NCBI RefSeq assembly: GCF_001553785.1 | Contig: NZ_LOJP01000002.1 | Location: 216,658 to 280,657, forward strand | Source of the DNA: Actinoplanes sp. TFC3 | GTDB taxonomy: Bacteria > Actinomycetota > Actinomycetes > Mycobacteriales > Micromonosporaceae | Reading direction: 5' to 3' | DNA length: 64,000 nt | Shown here: positions 41,896-51,267 of the stretch, piece by piece | Layout of the letters: each line of letters starts with the position of its first letter | Position numbering within the stretch: position 1 is the stretch's first letter | Made by a program: the position numbers and the translations under genes | The notes under the pieces: generated by a model | The model's input: the letters and a program-made list of their open reading frames with translations, nothing else | Told to the model about the DNA's origin: nothing | Databases searched by the model: none

Positions 41896-43071
41896 GTGAA
41901 GCTCATCTCGACTAAGATCGCCGCAGCGGCCGCCGCCGCTTTCGCCCTCTTTTCGTTCACCCCCGCGGAGGCCGCCAGTGCAGCCACCACCGCCGCCGGA
42001 ACGAACGCGACCGACGTGATGAGCACCGCTGCCGCTCCGGCGCTGGGCATCATCGGCAACTACTCCGACACCGACATGAGCGACCTGCACCGCGCCGGCG
42101 GAGCGACCGACGTGCTCGTTGAGATGGCGTGGGCGCAGGCCGAGCCGGTGCGCGGGCAGTACAACGAGGCGTACCTGACCAGCATTGCCGAGCGCATCTC
42201 GCGGTTGAAGGCGCTGGGCTACACGATCTCCTTCAACACCGGGGTGCACGAGGCGCCCGCATGGCTGCTCAAGCTGCCCGGTGCCCGCTACGTCGACCAG
42301 TACGGTCAGGCCTACACCGACTCCAGCGAGCCCAACCTGATCTTCGGCACGCAGTACCGCATCCTGGCCACCCGCTATCTGAAGAAGGTCTTCGCGAAGG
42401 TCGGCGGTGACTTCTCGATCGTGCGCGTGGGCGGCGGTCACTGGGGTGAGCTGACGTACCCGTTCAAGCTCGACCCAGCCACCGGCAAGCTGCGCAACCT
42501 GTACTACGCCTTCGACATCAACGCCAGGAAGCTCAGCCCCACCCCGAACTGGAAGCCCGGCATGCCCAGCACCAAGGGCCAGGCCGCCAAGTTCCTGAAG
42601 TTCTACCTCAACTCGCTCGCGTCGTACCAGAACTGGCAGGTCGCCTCGCTGCGGTCGGCCGGCTACAAGGGGACGGCCGCGGTGCTGTACCCGTCCTACG
42701 GCATGCGCGCCGGCGACTTCGAGACCGCCACCGCCACGAACCTGAGCGGCACGTCAAGCCCGGAGATCAACGGCGAGGTGCAGCGGGGGTACGACCACGC
42801 GCGCCAGGTCAACGCGCTCAAGGACCGCAACGTTGTGGTCTACGGCACCTGGGCGGAGAACTTCGACACCGTCACCGACCTGGCCACCCTGGCCAAGGCG
42901 AAGGGCCTGCGTGCGATGGCCGAGACCAGCCACGTGTGCCTGCCCAGCCAGTTGCCGACCGTGATGAACCAGGCGCAGGAGAACAACCTCGCCGCGCTGT
43001 ACATCGTGCGCCTCGGCGCCACCGACATCATCGGCAACGCCCGCTACCTGTCGGTCAGCACCCGCCGCTGA
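41896..43071 (+). CDS. Secreted glycoside-hydrolase-like TIM-barrel protein
   Basis: A 391-residue protein with a signal peptide (KLISTKIAAAAAAAFALFSF). The barrel reads EMAWAQAEPVRGQYNEAYL (like GH42/GH35 strand 2), TGVHEAPAWLLKLPGARYVD, then VRVGGGHWGELTYP with a likely catalytic Glu, and YGTWAENFDT with a second Glu. I infer a beta-glycosidase-type enzyme; the substrate is unknown. Its 3' end overlaps the converging glycosyltransferase gene by 28 bases. Confidence 0.65.
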   Translation: MKLISTKIAAAAAAAFALFSFTPAEAASAATTAAGTNATDVMSTAAAPALGIIGNYSDTDMSDLHRAGGATDVLVEMAWAQAEPVRGQYNEAYLTSIAERISRLKALGYTISFNTGVHEAPAWLLKLPGARYVDQYGQAYTDSSEPNLIFGTQYRILATRYLKKVFAKVGGDFSIVRVGGGHWGELTYPFKLDPATGKLRNLYYAFDINARKLSPTPNWKPGMPSTKGQAAKFLKFYLNSLASYQNWQVASLRSAGYKGTAAVLYPSYGMRAGDFETATATNLSGTSSPEINGEVQRGYDHARQVNALKDRNVVVYGTWAENFDTVTDLATLAKAKGLRAMAETSHVCLPSQLPTVMNQAQENNLAALYIVRLGATDIIGNARYLSVSTRR

Positions 43072-44162
43072 GTTCCCGATACCGAGTAACAGGCGGCCAC
43101 CAGCCGCGCAGCAGCAGCACTCCACGTGAACCGCGAGGCGTGGACGGCACCGGCAGCCACCAGGCTGTTCCGGAGGTCATCGTCGGTCCCGAGCCGTTCG
43201 ATGGCTGCCGTCCACGCCTGCGCGCAGGTCGGGGCGAGATACAGCGCGGCCTGCCCGCCGACTTCGCGCAGCACCGGCACATCGCTGGCCAGCACCGGCG
43301 TCCCCGCGAGCATGGCTTCGAGCATGGGCAGACCAAAACCCTCCACCAGCGACGGGTACGCCACCAGCGCCGCCCCCGCGTACACGGTTCCCAGCAGATC
43401 CTCGGGCACGAACGGCAGCCGGGTCACCCGATCGCTCACGCCGTACCGCTGAATCGCCGGTCCGATCTCGTCCTGGAACCGCTCGTCGGCCGAGCCCACC
43501 AGCACCAGCCGCGCCCCCGGCACCGCCGCGATCGCCTCGACCAGCACTTTCACGTTCTTGTGGGGTCGCTGCGCTCCCACGTGCAGCACATAACCCGGCT
43601 CGATCCCCAGCTCGCCCAGCCGGGACAGCTCGACGCCACCGGGGAACGGCTCCACCCCGTTGGGGATCACCAGATCGGGGCTGACCCGCCGCCCGTAGAA
43701 GCGTTCGACCTCGCGCGCCGAGGCCGCGCTGACCGTCGCCACCGTCACCCGCCGGGCCACCAGCGCGGTCATGATCCGGTACGCCCACCCGACCGCGCGC
43801 GACGGCACGAACCGTGGATCGGTCTCCAGGATGCAGTCGTGCACCAGGGCCACGCCCGGCTTCCCCGGCACCGGCGAGGCACCGAGGTGGTACGGAAAGA
43901 ACATCACGTCGACGCCCGAGCGGCGCAGCACCGGCCGCAATCGCCACAGCTGGCGCACATCCACCGCCGCCATCCCCACCGGCACGATCTCGGCCGGGAT
44001 CGTGGCCAGGTCGAAGCGCCGCGAACCCTGGTCGCCGGCGAAGATCACGAGTTCCACGCCGGGAATCAGCGCCATCTCCCGCAGCAACGAGAACGCAACC
44101 CGCCCGATCCCGTGGTAGCGGTCGGTGAGCACACGCCCGTCAACGCCGATGCGGATCGCCAT
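43044..44162 (-). CDS. GT4-family glycosyltransferase
   Basis: A 372-residue retaining GT-B enzyme. RIGVDGRVLTDRYHGIGRV opens the N-domain, VLHVGAQRPHKNVKVLVEAI starts the C-domain, and AALVAYPSLVEGFGLPMLEAM is the E(x7)E nucleotide-sugar site. It resembles mannosyl- or rhamnosyltransferases of surface glycans. It lies close to, but outside, the larger glycan operon at 44.8-50.7 kb. Confidence 0.88.
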   Translation of the reverse strand: MAIRIGVDGRVLTDRYHGIGRVAFSLLREMALIPGVELVIFAGDQGSRRFDLATIPAEIVPVGMAAVDVRQLWRLRPVLRRSGVDVMFFPYHLGASPVPGKPGVALVHDCILETDPRFVPSRAVGWAYRIMTALVARRVTVATVSAASAREVERFYGRRVSPDLVIPNGVEPFPGGVELSRLGELGIEPGYVLHVGAQRPHKNVKVLVEAIAAVPGARLVLVGSADERFQDEIGPAIQRYGVSDRVTRLPFVPEDLLGTVYAGAALVAYPSLVEGFGLPMLEAMLAGTPVLASDVPVLREVGGQAALYLAPTCAQAWTAAIERLGTDDDLRNSLVAAGAVHASRFTWSAAAARLVAACYSVSGTQRRVLTDR

Positions 44163-44189
44163 GCCCGCATCATCGCCGGTGCCGGACGG

Positions 44190-44213
44190 GCGGGCGGCAG
44201 CTTCACCGCCCGC
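44190..44213 (-). terminator. Hairpin after the YCII gene
   Basis: GCGGGCGG pairs with CCGCCCGC around an 8-base loop, between the stop of the YCII gene and the start of the GT4 gene. Confidence 0.5.
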
Positions 44214-44234
44214 TTCACCCGGTCGCGCCGCTTG

Positions 44235-44654
44235 TCAGAGCTGACCCGTGCGCTCGCGCCAGGCCCGCTCCCGGACCACCCACTCGTTGTCCTGCGGGAA
44301 CTCGTCGATCCCGGGCACCCGCCGGATCTCACACTTCGACCCGCTGATCGCCGGGATCCGCTTGGCCCACTCCACTGCCTCTTCCTTGGACGCCACGTCG
44401 ATCAGGTAGAACCCGCCGAACAGCTCCTTGGTCTCCCCGTACGGCCCGTCGGTCACCACCGGCGCCTCGGACCCGTAGTCGACCACCACGCCCTGACCCG
44501 GGTCGTCCAGGCCCTCGGCGGCCAGCAGCACCCCGGCCTGGATCAGCTCATCGTTGAACCGCCCGACCGTCTCGAGCATCTCCTCGAACGGCGTCGACAT
44601 CATCTTTGCCATCGACTCGTCGGTTCCCCGCAGGATCAGCATGTACTTGGCCAT
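44235..44654 (-). CDS. YCII-related (DGPF-type) protein
   Basis: A 139-residue YCII-fold protein with YMLILRGTDESMAKM at the start and VTDGPYGETKELFGGFYLIDV, the DGPF-family signature. These proteins often sit beside ECF sigma factors; none is here. Function is unclear, perhaps a small-molecule enzyme. The ATG has a GGGAGTGG-like ribosome site. Confidence 0.88.
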   Translation of the reverse strand: MAKYMLILRGTDESMAKMMSTPFEEMLETVGRFNDELIQAGVLLAAEGLDDPGQGVVVDYGSEAPVVTDGPYGETKELFGGFYLIDVASKEEAVEWAKRIPAISGSKCEIRRVPGIDEFPQDNEWVVRERAWRERTGQL

Positions 44655-44795
44655 CGCAGTACCACTCCCTCACACCGTCCGGACCGGCTCCCGGCCCGTT
44701 CTCCCCCCGAGGTCGAACGGCCCTCCCCCAGATCGACACAGCATCCGGGGTGACCCGCGCCACAGTCCACTCGACCCACCCGACGCAGCGCCCGG

Positions 44796-46187
44796 TCAGC
44801 GTCTGCCGAAGCGGGGCGCGAACTCCGGGAAGCCCGCCACCAGCACCGCAACCCCCGCCACCGCCACGATCGCCAGCCAGAGCACAACGTTGCCGACCAC
44901 TGCGAGCAGGAGAGCCACCGCCACGACGGCGGCCAGGTCGCGCAGGGGCAGGTGGCGCCACCCTGGACGTACCGGGGGGAGAATGGCCAGCGCCGCCACG
45001 GCCAGCAGGGCGGCAGTTGCTGAACCCACCGCGAGACCGGCCACCCCGAAGATCGTGCCGCTGAGCGCGACCACCGCGAGGTAGCCGGCCGTCAGCACGA
45101 GCAGACAGCCGCCCGCGCCGTGCCGGTCGTCGGCCTGCAGGAACGACACGCACAGGTTGAGCAGGCCAATTGCCAGGCCGAGCACCGCGGCGCAGGGCAG
45201 CCAGCGCCCGACCGACGAGAACGTCTCGGGGAACAGCAGCGTGCGGATGGTGTCCGGCAGGGTGGTCATCACCGCCGTCATGAAGATCCCGACCAGCAGG
45301 TACGACCGCAGCGCCGCAGCCTTGCGAGCAGCCGAGCCATCGCGACTGATCTGGGGGAACGCCGCAGTTGCCACCGCGTTGGAGGCGAACAGCGGCACCC
45401 GGCCCAGCGCCGAAGCCGCCTGGTACGGCCCGCCGCCAACCGCCCCCAATCCGAGCACGCCCACCAGCACCGTGTCCCCGGCGGCAGTGATCGCCACGCC
45501 GGCCTGCAACTTGGTCTGGCGGATCGCCGCGCGCAGCAGAGCCGCCTCGGCCGGACGCCAGGACGGGCGGCGCAGCAGGTGGCGGTAGCGCGGCAGGGGT
45601 AGCAGCAGGACCAGGCTGCCGGCCACGAACCCGGCGAGCGCGCCGGCCGCCCCGAGCCCGGTGCAGAACACCAGGCCCGCGCCCACTCCGGCTTTGACGA
45701 TCGCTTCAAGGGTGAACAGCACTGCGATCGCTTCCATCCGGCCGATGCCCTGCAGGAAGCCGGTGCCGGTGGAGCCGACGGACATGATCAGCGACGCGGT
45801 GGCCACCACTGCGGCGTCCTGCAGGGTGCCGAAGATGAGCACCCCACCGGCGACGGCGAGCGTGAGCAGCACGCCGAGCGCGAGGTTGGCCCAGAACGCG
45901 AAGGTGGTGGCAACGGCGTGGCGTTCGTGGTCGCCGGGGGCACGGCCGATCTCGCGGGCCAGGATCCACGGAATACCCGCGCCGGAGATGGCGGCGCGGA
46001 CCATGAGCAGCGCCTGACCGGCGGCGAAGGCGGTGTACTGCGCGGGCGGCAGGCCATGGGTCAGGATCAGCGCGTAGCCGTAGTTGATGACGCCGGAGCC
46101 GGTGGTGGCCAGCATCAGCCAACCGGCCCCACCGGCACGCGCGGCAGCAGGTGCGGCCGGGGCTTCCAGGAGTTCGGCCGAGGTCAT
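44796..46187 (-). CDS. Polysaccharide flippase-like membrane protein (MOP superfamily)
   Basis: A 463-residue protein with about 12-14 membrane helices, starting MTSAELLEAPAAPAAARAGG. The layout (GWLMLATTGSGVINYGYALIL, repeated helix pairs, SLIMSVGSTGTGFLQGIGRME) resembles Wzx/MVF-type exporters that flip lipid-linked glycans. The ATG overlaps the stop of the GT39-like gene (ATGA). It is the last gene of the five-gene unit. Confidence 0.8.
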   Translation of the reverse strand: MTSAELLEAPAAPAAARAGGAGWLMLATTGSGVINYGYALILTHGLPPAQYTAFAAGQALLMVRAAISGAGIPWILAREIGRAPGDHERHAVATTFAFWANLALGVLLTLAVAGGVLIFGTLQDAAVVATASLIMSVGSTGTGFLQGIGRMEAIAVLFTLEAIVKAGVGAGLVFCTGLGAAGALAGFVAGSLVLLLPLPRYRHLLRRPSWRPAEAALLRAAIRQTKLQAGVAITAAGDTVLVGVLGLGAVGGGPYQAASALGRVPLFASNAVATAAFPQISRDGSAARKAAALRSYLLVGIFMTAVMTTLPDTIRTLLFPETFSSVGRWLPCAAVLGLAIGLLNLCVSFLQADDRHGAGGCLLVLTAGYLAVVALSGTIFGVAGLAVGSATAALLAVAALAILPPVRPGWRHLPLRDLAAVVAVALLLAVVGNVVLWLAIVAVAGVAVLVAGFPEFAPRFGRR

Positions 46188-47845
46188 CGCGCGGCCCATT
46201 CCCGGGCCCATTCGCGGCGCCGGGCGACCGCGTGCCACGTGTACATCACCAGCGCGACCAGGCCGATCAGTGCACCGGCCAGCATCAGGAAACGGGCCGC
46301 GGAGGCCTGGGTGGACACCGGTGGGCGCGTGTTGCCGCAGTCGCGGGATGCGGGGATGGCGGTGGGTACCGACCACAGTTCGAGGCGCTCGTACCGGCGG
46401 CTGGGGAAGGACCGCAGCGGGGTGCCGTAGGAGCGGACGAAGTGGTCGAGGGTGGGCGAGCTGTTGCCGTACAGCATCCTGCTGTCCTTGGGTGAGAGCA
46501 GGAAAAGCCGGATGCCGGCACGCAGGGCGGCACCACCGTCGGTGAAGGATTCGACGTGGTTGCGGGTCAGCGCCGGGGCCCAGCGCAGCGCGTTCCCGGT
46601 GGCGTTGACCGGCACGCAGCTGTAGTTCGTGGCCAGGAACGTGCCCATCCGTTCGGTGCCGTCGTCACGCACCGCAGCGATGTTGAGACCCCACAGCGCG
46701 ACGCCGACGATCGCCGTGACCGCGCAGATGATCCCGGTCAGGCGAGGTGCCGGACCCCAGGCGAGCACGCAGAGCAACACCGCCGGGCAGACCGAGTACA
46801 CGCTCAGTTGCTCGTTGGCCTGCCCGAGCAGCACGCAGTAGGCCAGGAACCCGTAGCTGAGCACGCCGAACGCGACCAGCGAGGCGTCCCGGGTGCTCAG
46901 CCGCCGCTTGTGGAACAGTCCCCCGCGAAAGATCAGCACCAGCAGGCCAACGGCGCCAATGCCAAAGATCAGATAACCGCCGGCGTACGTCCGCAGCGTG
47001 TCGGTGAACACCCCGCTCGCCGGCACCCCCGTCCGGTTGAGCCCGCTGACCTGCAGGAACCCGGCCAGGCGGTTGAGGCTGGTGTCGTGCTCGGACCACC
47101 ACCACCGGCCCGCGCCGCCCAGCACCGCCCACAGCGGGAACGCCCCCCAGATCAGCCCGCCGATCCCGGCTGCCGCGGTGGCGCGCCGGAAGTACGTCCA
47201 ATCGCGTTCGAGCACCGCGGCCAGCAGCGGCACCCCGATGGTGAACAGCAGCGGCTCCTTGATCAGCAGCGCGATGCCGGAGGCGATGCCGACCACGCCG
47301 AGGTAGATCGGGCTGGCCGCGTGGCGCAGCCGCACCGCGAGGTACACCACCAGCAGCCCGGCGAACACCGCGGTCGCCTCGATCAGCCCGGTCCGGCCGA
47401 AGCGCAGCAGGAACCCGTCGAACGCCACGATCACCATGACCGCACCGACCAGCCACCCGTTGCGGGTGTAGCGCCGGGCCAGCAGTCCGGCCAGCGCCAC
47501 GGTCAGCACGCTGAACAGCGCTCCCAGGTAACGCACGCTCATCAGCGCGTCGATGGTGTCGGCGTGCGCGGTGCCGGTGATCAGCATCCAGCCGCCGAGC
47601 AGCAGGAAGTGCCCGGGCGGGTGGACCGCTGTCGGCTCGATGCCCCAGGACACCGAGCCCGCCCCGGCCACGTTCTGCCCGGCGATGGTGTACATGACCT
47701 CGTCGAGGTCGAAGTCCAGGGCCCCGCGCAGGTTGACCAGGTAGGCGACTGCCGCGACGGCCAGCGCCGCGGCGTAGATGACCCAGTCCTTCTTCGACGG
47801 CGAGGTGCGGGCGACTGCCGGTGGCGTCCGGACGGCAAGGGTCAC
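46184..47845 (-). CDS. GT39-like membrane glycosyltransferase
   Basis: A 553-residue polytopic protein. After the first helix comes LDFDLDEVMYTIAGQNV with an Asp-Glu pair, then EPTAVHPPGHFLLL, as in PMT/ArnT-type GT-C enzymes that use polyprenyl-phosphate sugars. About 11 helices are followed by an outside domain and a last C-terminal helix. The GTG start overlaps the stop of the SGNH gene (GTGA). It should add a sugar on the outer face; the donor is unknown. Confidence 0.82.
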   Translation of the reverse strand: MTLAVRTPPAVARTSPSKKDWVIYAAALAVAAVAYLVNLRGALDFDLDEVMYTIAGQNVAGAGSVSWGIEPTAVHPPGHFLLLGGWMLITGTAHADTIDALMSVRYLGALFSVLTVALAGLLARRYTRNGWLVGAVMVIVAFDGFLLRFGRTGLIEATAVFAGLLVVYLAVRLRHAASPIYLGVVGIASGIALLIKEPLLFTIGVPLLAAVLERDWTYFRRATAAAGIGGLIWGAFPLWAVLGGAGRWWWSEHDTSLNRLAGFLQVSGLNRTGVPASGVFTDTLRTYAGGYLIFGIGAVGLLVLIFRGGLFHKRRLSTRDASLVAFGVLSYGFLAYCVLLGQANEQLSVYSVCPAVLLCVLAWGPAPRLTGIICAVTAIVGVALWGLNIAAVRDDGTERMGTFLATNYSCVPVNATGNALRWAPALTRNHVESFTDGGAALRAGIRLFLLSPKDSRMLYGNSSPTLDHFVRSYGTPLRSFPSRRYERLELWSVPTAIPASRDCGNTRPPVSTQASAARFLMLAGALIGLVALVMYTWHAVARRREWAREWAAR

Positions 47846-48561
47846 GGGACCTCCACCAGCACGGCGTCGCTCAGCAGCCCGGCGATGCGGTCGTGGCCTC
47901 GGTCGTTGAGGTGCGCGCGGTCGGCCAGGTAGTCGTCCCACCTGGTCACGGCGTCGCGGGTGGGTACGTACACGCAGTCGGCGCGCTCGGCGGCCAGCTT
48001 GCGCAGGACCTCGTCGTTGGCCACCAGCCCGGGGTTGGAGCGCGGGAAGGCGTGCTCGTCAACCGCCCACAACCCGATCAGGATCTTGGGTACGGCCGGT
48101 TCCAGCGAGTCGAGCAGGGCGCGCAGGTGATCCTCATACGGGCCGGCGGGCAGCCGTTGGAAGCCGCCGGTGACCTTGATGATCGAGCGCTTGAGCACGA
48201 CCTTGGTGGCCGAGGTGAGTTTCTGGCGCAGGCGACGGGTGGTCGTACGGGAGAAGTAGGGTCGTGGTTCCAGGCCTGCCACACCGCGCCAGCTCTTCGG
48301 GGCGCAGCGGTCGAGGATGCGTTGCAGCATGCGGCTGGGGTGCACGAACGCCTCGGCGGCACCGAACGACACCAGCACCAGGGTCGGGGCGAAGGCGCGC
48401 AGTTGCTGCAGTTCGTCCTCGCCGATCTCGTCGACGGTCTGCGTGGTGCGGGCAAGCTGCAGCACCTCGGCGCCGAGCTGCTCGGCCAAGCGCACGGCAT
48501 AGGAGCGGCCGTGCACGCCCAGTCCCGCCGCGTGGCTGTCTCCCAGGATGGCCAGTCTCAT
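47842..48561 (-). CDS. SGNH/GDSL-type hydrolase
   Basis: A 239-residue protein opening MRLAILGDSHAAGLGVHGRS, the block I GDS(H) of SGNH hydrolases. DYLADRAHLNDRGHDRIAGLL near the end holds the block V D..H pair. It may add or remove acyl groups on glycans; other substrates are possible. No signal peptide, so it is probably cytosolic. It begins 9 bases after the GT4 stop. Confidence 0.82.
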   Translation of the reverse strand: MRLAILGDSHAAGLGVHGRSYAVRLAEQLGAEVLQLARTTQTVDEIGEDELQQLRAFAPTLVLVSFGAAEAFVHPSRMLQRILDRCAPKSWRGVAGLEPRPYFSRTTTRRLRQKLTSATKVVLKRSIIKVTGGFQRLPAGPYEDHLRALLDSLEPAVPKILIGLWAVDEHAFPRSNPGLVANDEVLRKLAAERADCVYVPTRDAVTRWDDYLADRAHLNDRGHDRIAGLLSDAVLVEVP

Positions 48562-48570
48562 CGCAAAGTC

Positions 48571-50064
48571 CTATCCACGGCGGCCGGTGCTCACGGCCGC
48601 GCATTGAGCGAAGTACGGGCGCAGGTCACCGGCGCGCGACCCGGCCACGCGTTTCCAGCCGAGCAGGTCGGCCGGGCGGGCCACCCACAGGTGCGTCACG
48701 GCCGGATCGGTGTCCACGCCGAGGCGGTGCAACAGCGCGGTGGCGTCGCGCTCGTCGTAGCCGGAGAGCAGCACCCGTACGCGCATCGAGGCGGGGTCGG
48801 CCGGGTCGGGCTGGTCCCAGTCGACCTGGTCCACGTCGCGCAGCCGGGCGAAGTCGATGCGGGTGGCCAGGCGCACCGGGATGTCGGCCACGGTGGCCAG
48901 GTCGCAGACGGCCCGGTTGTCGGCGCTGACCCGGCGGGCGTCCTCGACGGACAGCAAGCCCATGATCCGGTCGGCGGTGGCGTCCCAGGTGAAGCGGCCC
49001 GCCCAGGCCCGGCACCGGCGCGCCCACGCCGCCGCGGCCTCGCGGTCCTCCAGCTCGATCAGAGCCGAGGTGAGCTGCCCGGCCAGGTGCTGCGGCCGGG
49101 CCACGATCCACCCCGTCTGCCGGTTGCGCACGGAATCACGCAGCCCCGGAGAAGCCAGGACGACAGCGGGTACGCCCAGACTCATCGCCTCGGTGACCGC
49201 CAGCCCCCAGCCCTCGACCTCGGAGGTGCACACGGTCAGCCAGCCCGAGGCGAGCAGCCGGTTGCGGGGCCCGTTGTCGAGCCGGCCGTGCAGCACCACC
49301 CGGTCCCCGAGGCCCAACTCCTCCACCAGGTCGACCAGTTCGGGGCGGCAGGGCCCGTCGCCGACCAGGTGCAGCTCGACGTCGGGGACCAGTTCGGCTA
49401 CCCGGGTCAGCGCGCGCAGCAGCAGATCCCAGCGCTTGTGCGGGGCGAGGCGGCCGACGCACACGATGCGCGGCGCCGGTGAGCGTTCGGCGTGCTTGAC
49501 GATCAGGGGTTCCTGGCCGTTGGCGCTGACATAGACCGGGCCGATCAACCCCAGAAGGCGCCGGACCTCGGTACGTGAGGAGGGCGAGACCACGGCGATG
49601 GTGCGTTGGCCGTACACGATGCGATTGCCGACTTTTTCGATCCACCGCCCGATCTGGGCCATCGGGAAGCCGAAGTGCTGCGCGAACATCACCTGGTGCA
49701 CGTGGTGGATGAGCACCACGACCGGCACCTTGGTGCCCACCGCCAAGGGTGAGAAGAAGGGGATGCCGTTGCAGGTGTCCACGATCGCATCGATGTTGCG
49801 CCGGTGGCGGAGGAGCCAGATCAGCGCGAACAGGTAGACGGTGTAGGCGTTGCCCATGCGCCGCACGGTCGCGCCGTTGATCTCGTCGCGGCGGGCGGCC
49901 CTGCGTGAGCGGGAGGTGACAATGGTGACGCGTTGCCCGGCCTGCACCATGCGCTCGGTGACCTGGTGCATGTACTCCTCGGCCCCGCCGCCCAGCGGAT
50001 GGGTCCGGTCCTTGAAGTTCAGCCAGACCACATGTTCGCCCGCGCCGCCCCGGTAGCGCCTCAC
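48571..50064 (-). CDS. GT4-family glycosyltransferase of the surface-glycan operon
   Basis: A 497-residue GT-B enzyme. LGGGAEEYMHQVTERMVQAG is the N-domain donor loop, RIVCVGRLAPHKRWDLLLRAL starts the C-domain, and VCTSEVEGWGLAVTEAMSLGVP is the E(x7)E motif. A C-terminal extension of about 110 residues (FARLRDVDQVDWDQ...) is unusual. The GTG start overlaps the GT2-like stop (GTGA); a longer upstream frame is antisense noise. Confidence 0.85.
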   Translation of the reverse strand: MRRYRGGAGEHVVWLNFKDRTHPLGGGAEEYMHQVTERMVQAGQRVTIVTSRSRRAARRDEINGATVRRMGNAYTVYLFALIWLLRHRRNIDAIVDTCNGIPFFSPLAVGTKVPVVVLIHHVHQVMFAQHFGFPMAQIGRWIEKVGNRIVYGQRTIAVVSPSSRTEVRRLLGLIGPVYVSANGQEPLIVKHAERSPAPRIVCVGRLAPHKRWDLLLRALTRVAELVPDVELHLVGDGPCRPELVDLVEELGLGDRVVLHGRLDNGPRNRLLASGWLTVCTSEVEGWGLAVTEAMSLGVPAVVLASPGLRDSVRNRQTGWIVARPQHLAGQLTSALIELEDREAAAAWARRCRAWAGRFTWDATADRIMGLLSVEDARRVSADNRAVCDLATVADIPVRLATRIDFARLRDVDQVDWDQPDPADPASMRVRVLLSGYDERDATALLHRLGVDTDPAVTHLWVARPADLLGWKRVAGSRAGDLRPYFAQCAAVSTGRRG

Positions 50065-50699
50065 GACTCGATCCGGGTCAGCACGACCGTGGTGTCCTCC
50101 AGCTTGCCGGCAATCCGGCTGCGCCCGTGCGCGGTCATCCGGATGCCGGCGTGCTGCGGGATGTCCTGTAGCTGCGGTACGCCGGTGCCGGCGAACATCT
50201 GCGCGATCGCGGTGTGCGCCAGTGTGACCCGGTGGCCCGCGGCGCCCAGGCACACGATGTGCTTGCCCTCGGCCAGCAGCCGGACCGCGTGGTCGAGTTC
50301 GACGGTGAACGCCCCGGTCTCGCCGTAGCCGACCCACCGGGCCCGGCTGGTTTCGATGCCGCGCCGCACCGCTGCTTCGCGGCCCGGGATCGAGCAGCCG
50401 AGCACCCGCACCGGCACCAGCGAGCCGGCCGCGAAGTCGTCGACGGCCTCGATGGTCCGGTCGCTGGATCCGCCGTCCACCACCGCCACGCCCGTTGGCA
50501 TGCCCAGCGTCAGCAGCCCGGAGGTGGCCTCGGTGAGCCGCTGTTCGATCTTGTCTTCCTCGTCGCGCACCGCCATGACCAGTTCGAGGTCCACCGGCGT
50601 GCCCCCGCGACCCGGTGGGCGTACGGTTCGTGCGCCCAGCAGCGGACGCGTCACTGCCGTCCCCCGGATCTCGGTCTCCTCCATCAGAGGATGTCGCAT
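50061..50699 (-). CDS. GT2-like glycosyltransferase, compact
   Basis: A 212-residue GT-A-fold protein. VDLELVMAVRDEEDKIEQRL starts the fold; VAVVDGGSSDRTIEAVDDF is the nucleotide-binding strand with DGGSSD, and GREAAVRRGIETSRARWVGYGE follows. The later catalytic part is short compared with GT2 enzymes, so it may be a reduced or partner protein. GGAG lies 8 bases before the ATG at 50699. First gene of the operon. Confidence 0.7.
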   Translation of the reverse strand: MRHPLMEETEIRGTAVTRPLLGARTVRPPGRGGTPVDLELVMAVRDEEDKIEQRLTEATSGLLTLGMPTGVAVVDGGSSDRTIEAVDDFAAGSLVPVRVLGCSIPGREAAVRRGIETSRARWVGYGETGAFTVELDHAVRLLAEGKHIVCLGAAGHRVTLAHTAIAQMFAGTGVPQLQDIPQHAGIRMTAHGRSRIAGKLEDTTVVLTRIES

Positions 50700-50939
50700 G
50701 GTCGGCTCCGCCCCCATTGCCCTTTTCGTCCGAGATCATTCTTGCCGCATATCGGGGGGTTGGGGGCCGGGAAACCGAGTCGTAACCACCTGACCGGTCA
50801 TTTCGGGGACCGAGCGGCGTAGCCCAGAAGGGGTACCGGCGAATATCTCGAAGTGGCTGCGAAAACCTGGCCGACATGGTTACCCCGTACTGATTAGTTG
50901 CCCGGTGTCACCGCTCGCGGCGCGGATTACCGTCAATGC

Positions 50940-51260
50940 GTGGACTTCACCCTCAGCACGATCCTGGTCACCCTGTGGTCGATCTTCGGTGGTCTGGGCT
51001 TCCTGATCCTGGCCGTCCTGCTGCACCGGCGCGCCGCCACGGCAACCCGGATGCAGCCTGCACCTGACATCGAGGTCGAGCACCGCCGCTGGCTGGACGA
51101 TCTGGCCGAGGCAGCTCCCGAACCGGTCGACGAGCTGTCCGACAGCGGCCGCCACCACATCCCGGTGGAGTTGCTGGACCTGCCGACGTACCGGTTGTAC
51201 CCCGACCGTCTGGCCCGCGCCCGCGTGCACGGGCCAGACGTCGAACCTCTGCAGAACTGA
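50940..51260 (+). CDS. Small single-pass membrane protein
   Basis: A 106-residue protein beginning VDFTLSTILVTLWSIFGGLG, with one N-terminal membrane helix and a charged cytosolic tail (EVEHRRWLDDLAEAAPEPVD). No known domain. It diverges from the glycan operon and converges with the FN3/OmpA gene. Confidence 0.6.
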   Translation: MDFTLSTILVTLWSIFGGLGFLILAVLLHRRAATATRMQPAPDIEVEHRRWLDDLAEAAPEPVDELSDSGRHHIPVELLDLPTYRLYPDRLARARVHGPDVEPLQN

Positions 51261-51267
51261 GCCTGGA

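Noticed and set aside
44796..50717. Interpretation as an antibiotic biosynthetic cluster
   Set aside because: No PKS, NRPS, terpene or RiPP genes; the enzymes fit surface-glycan assembly.
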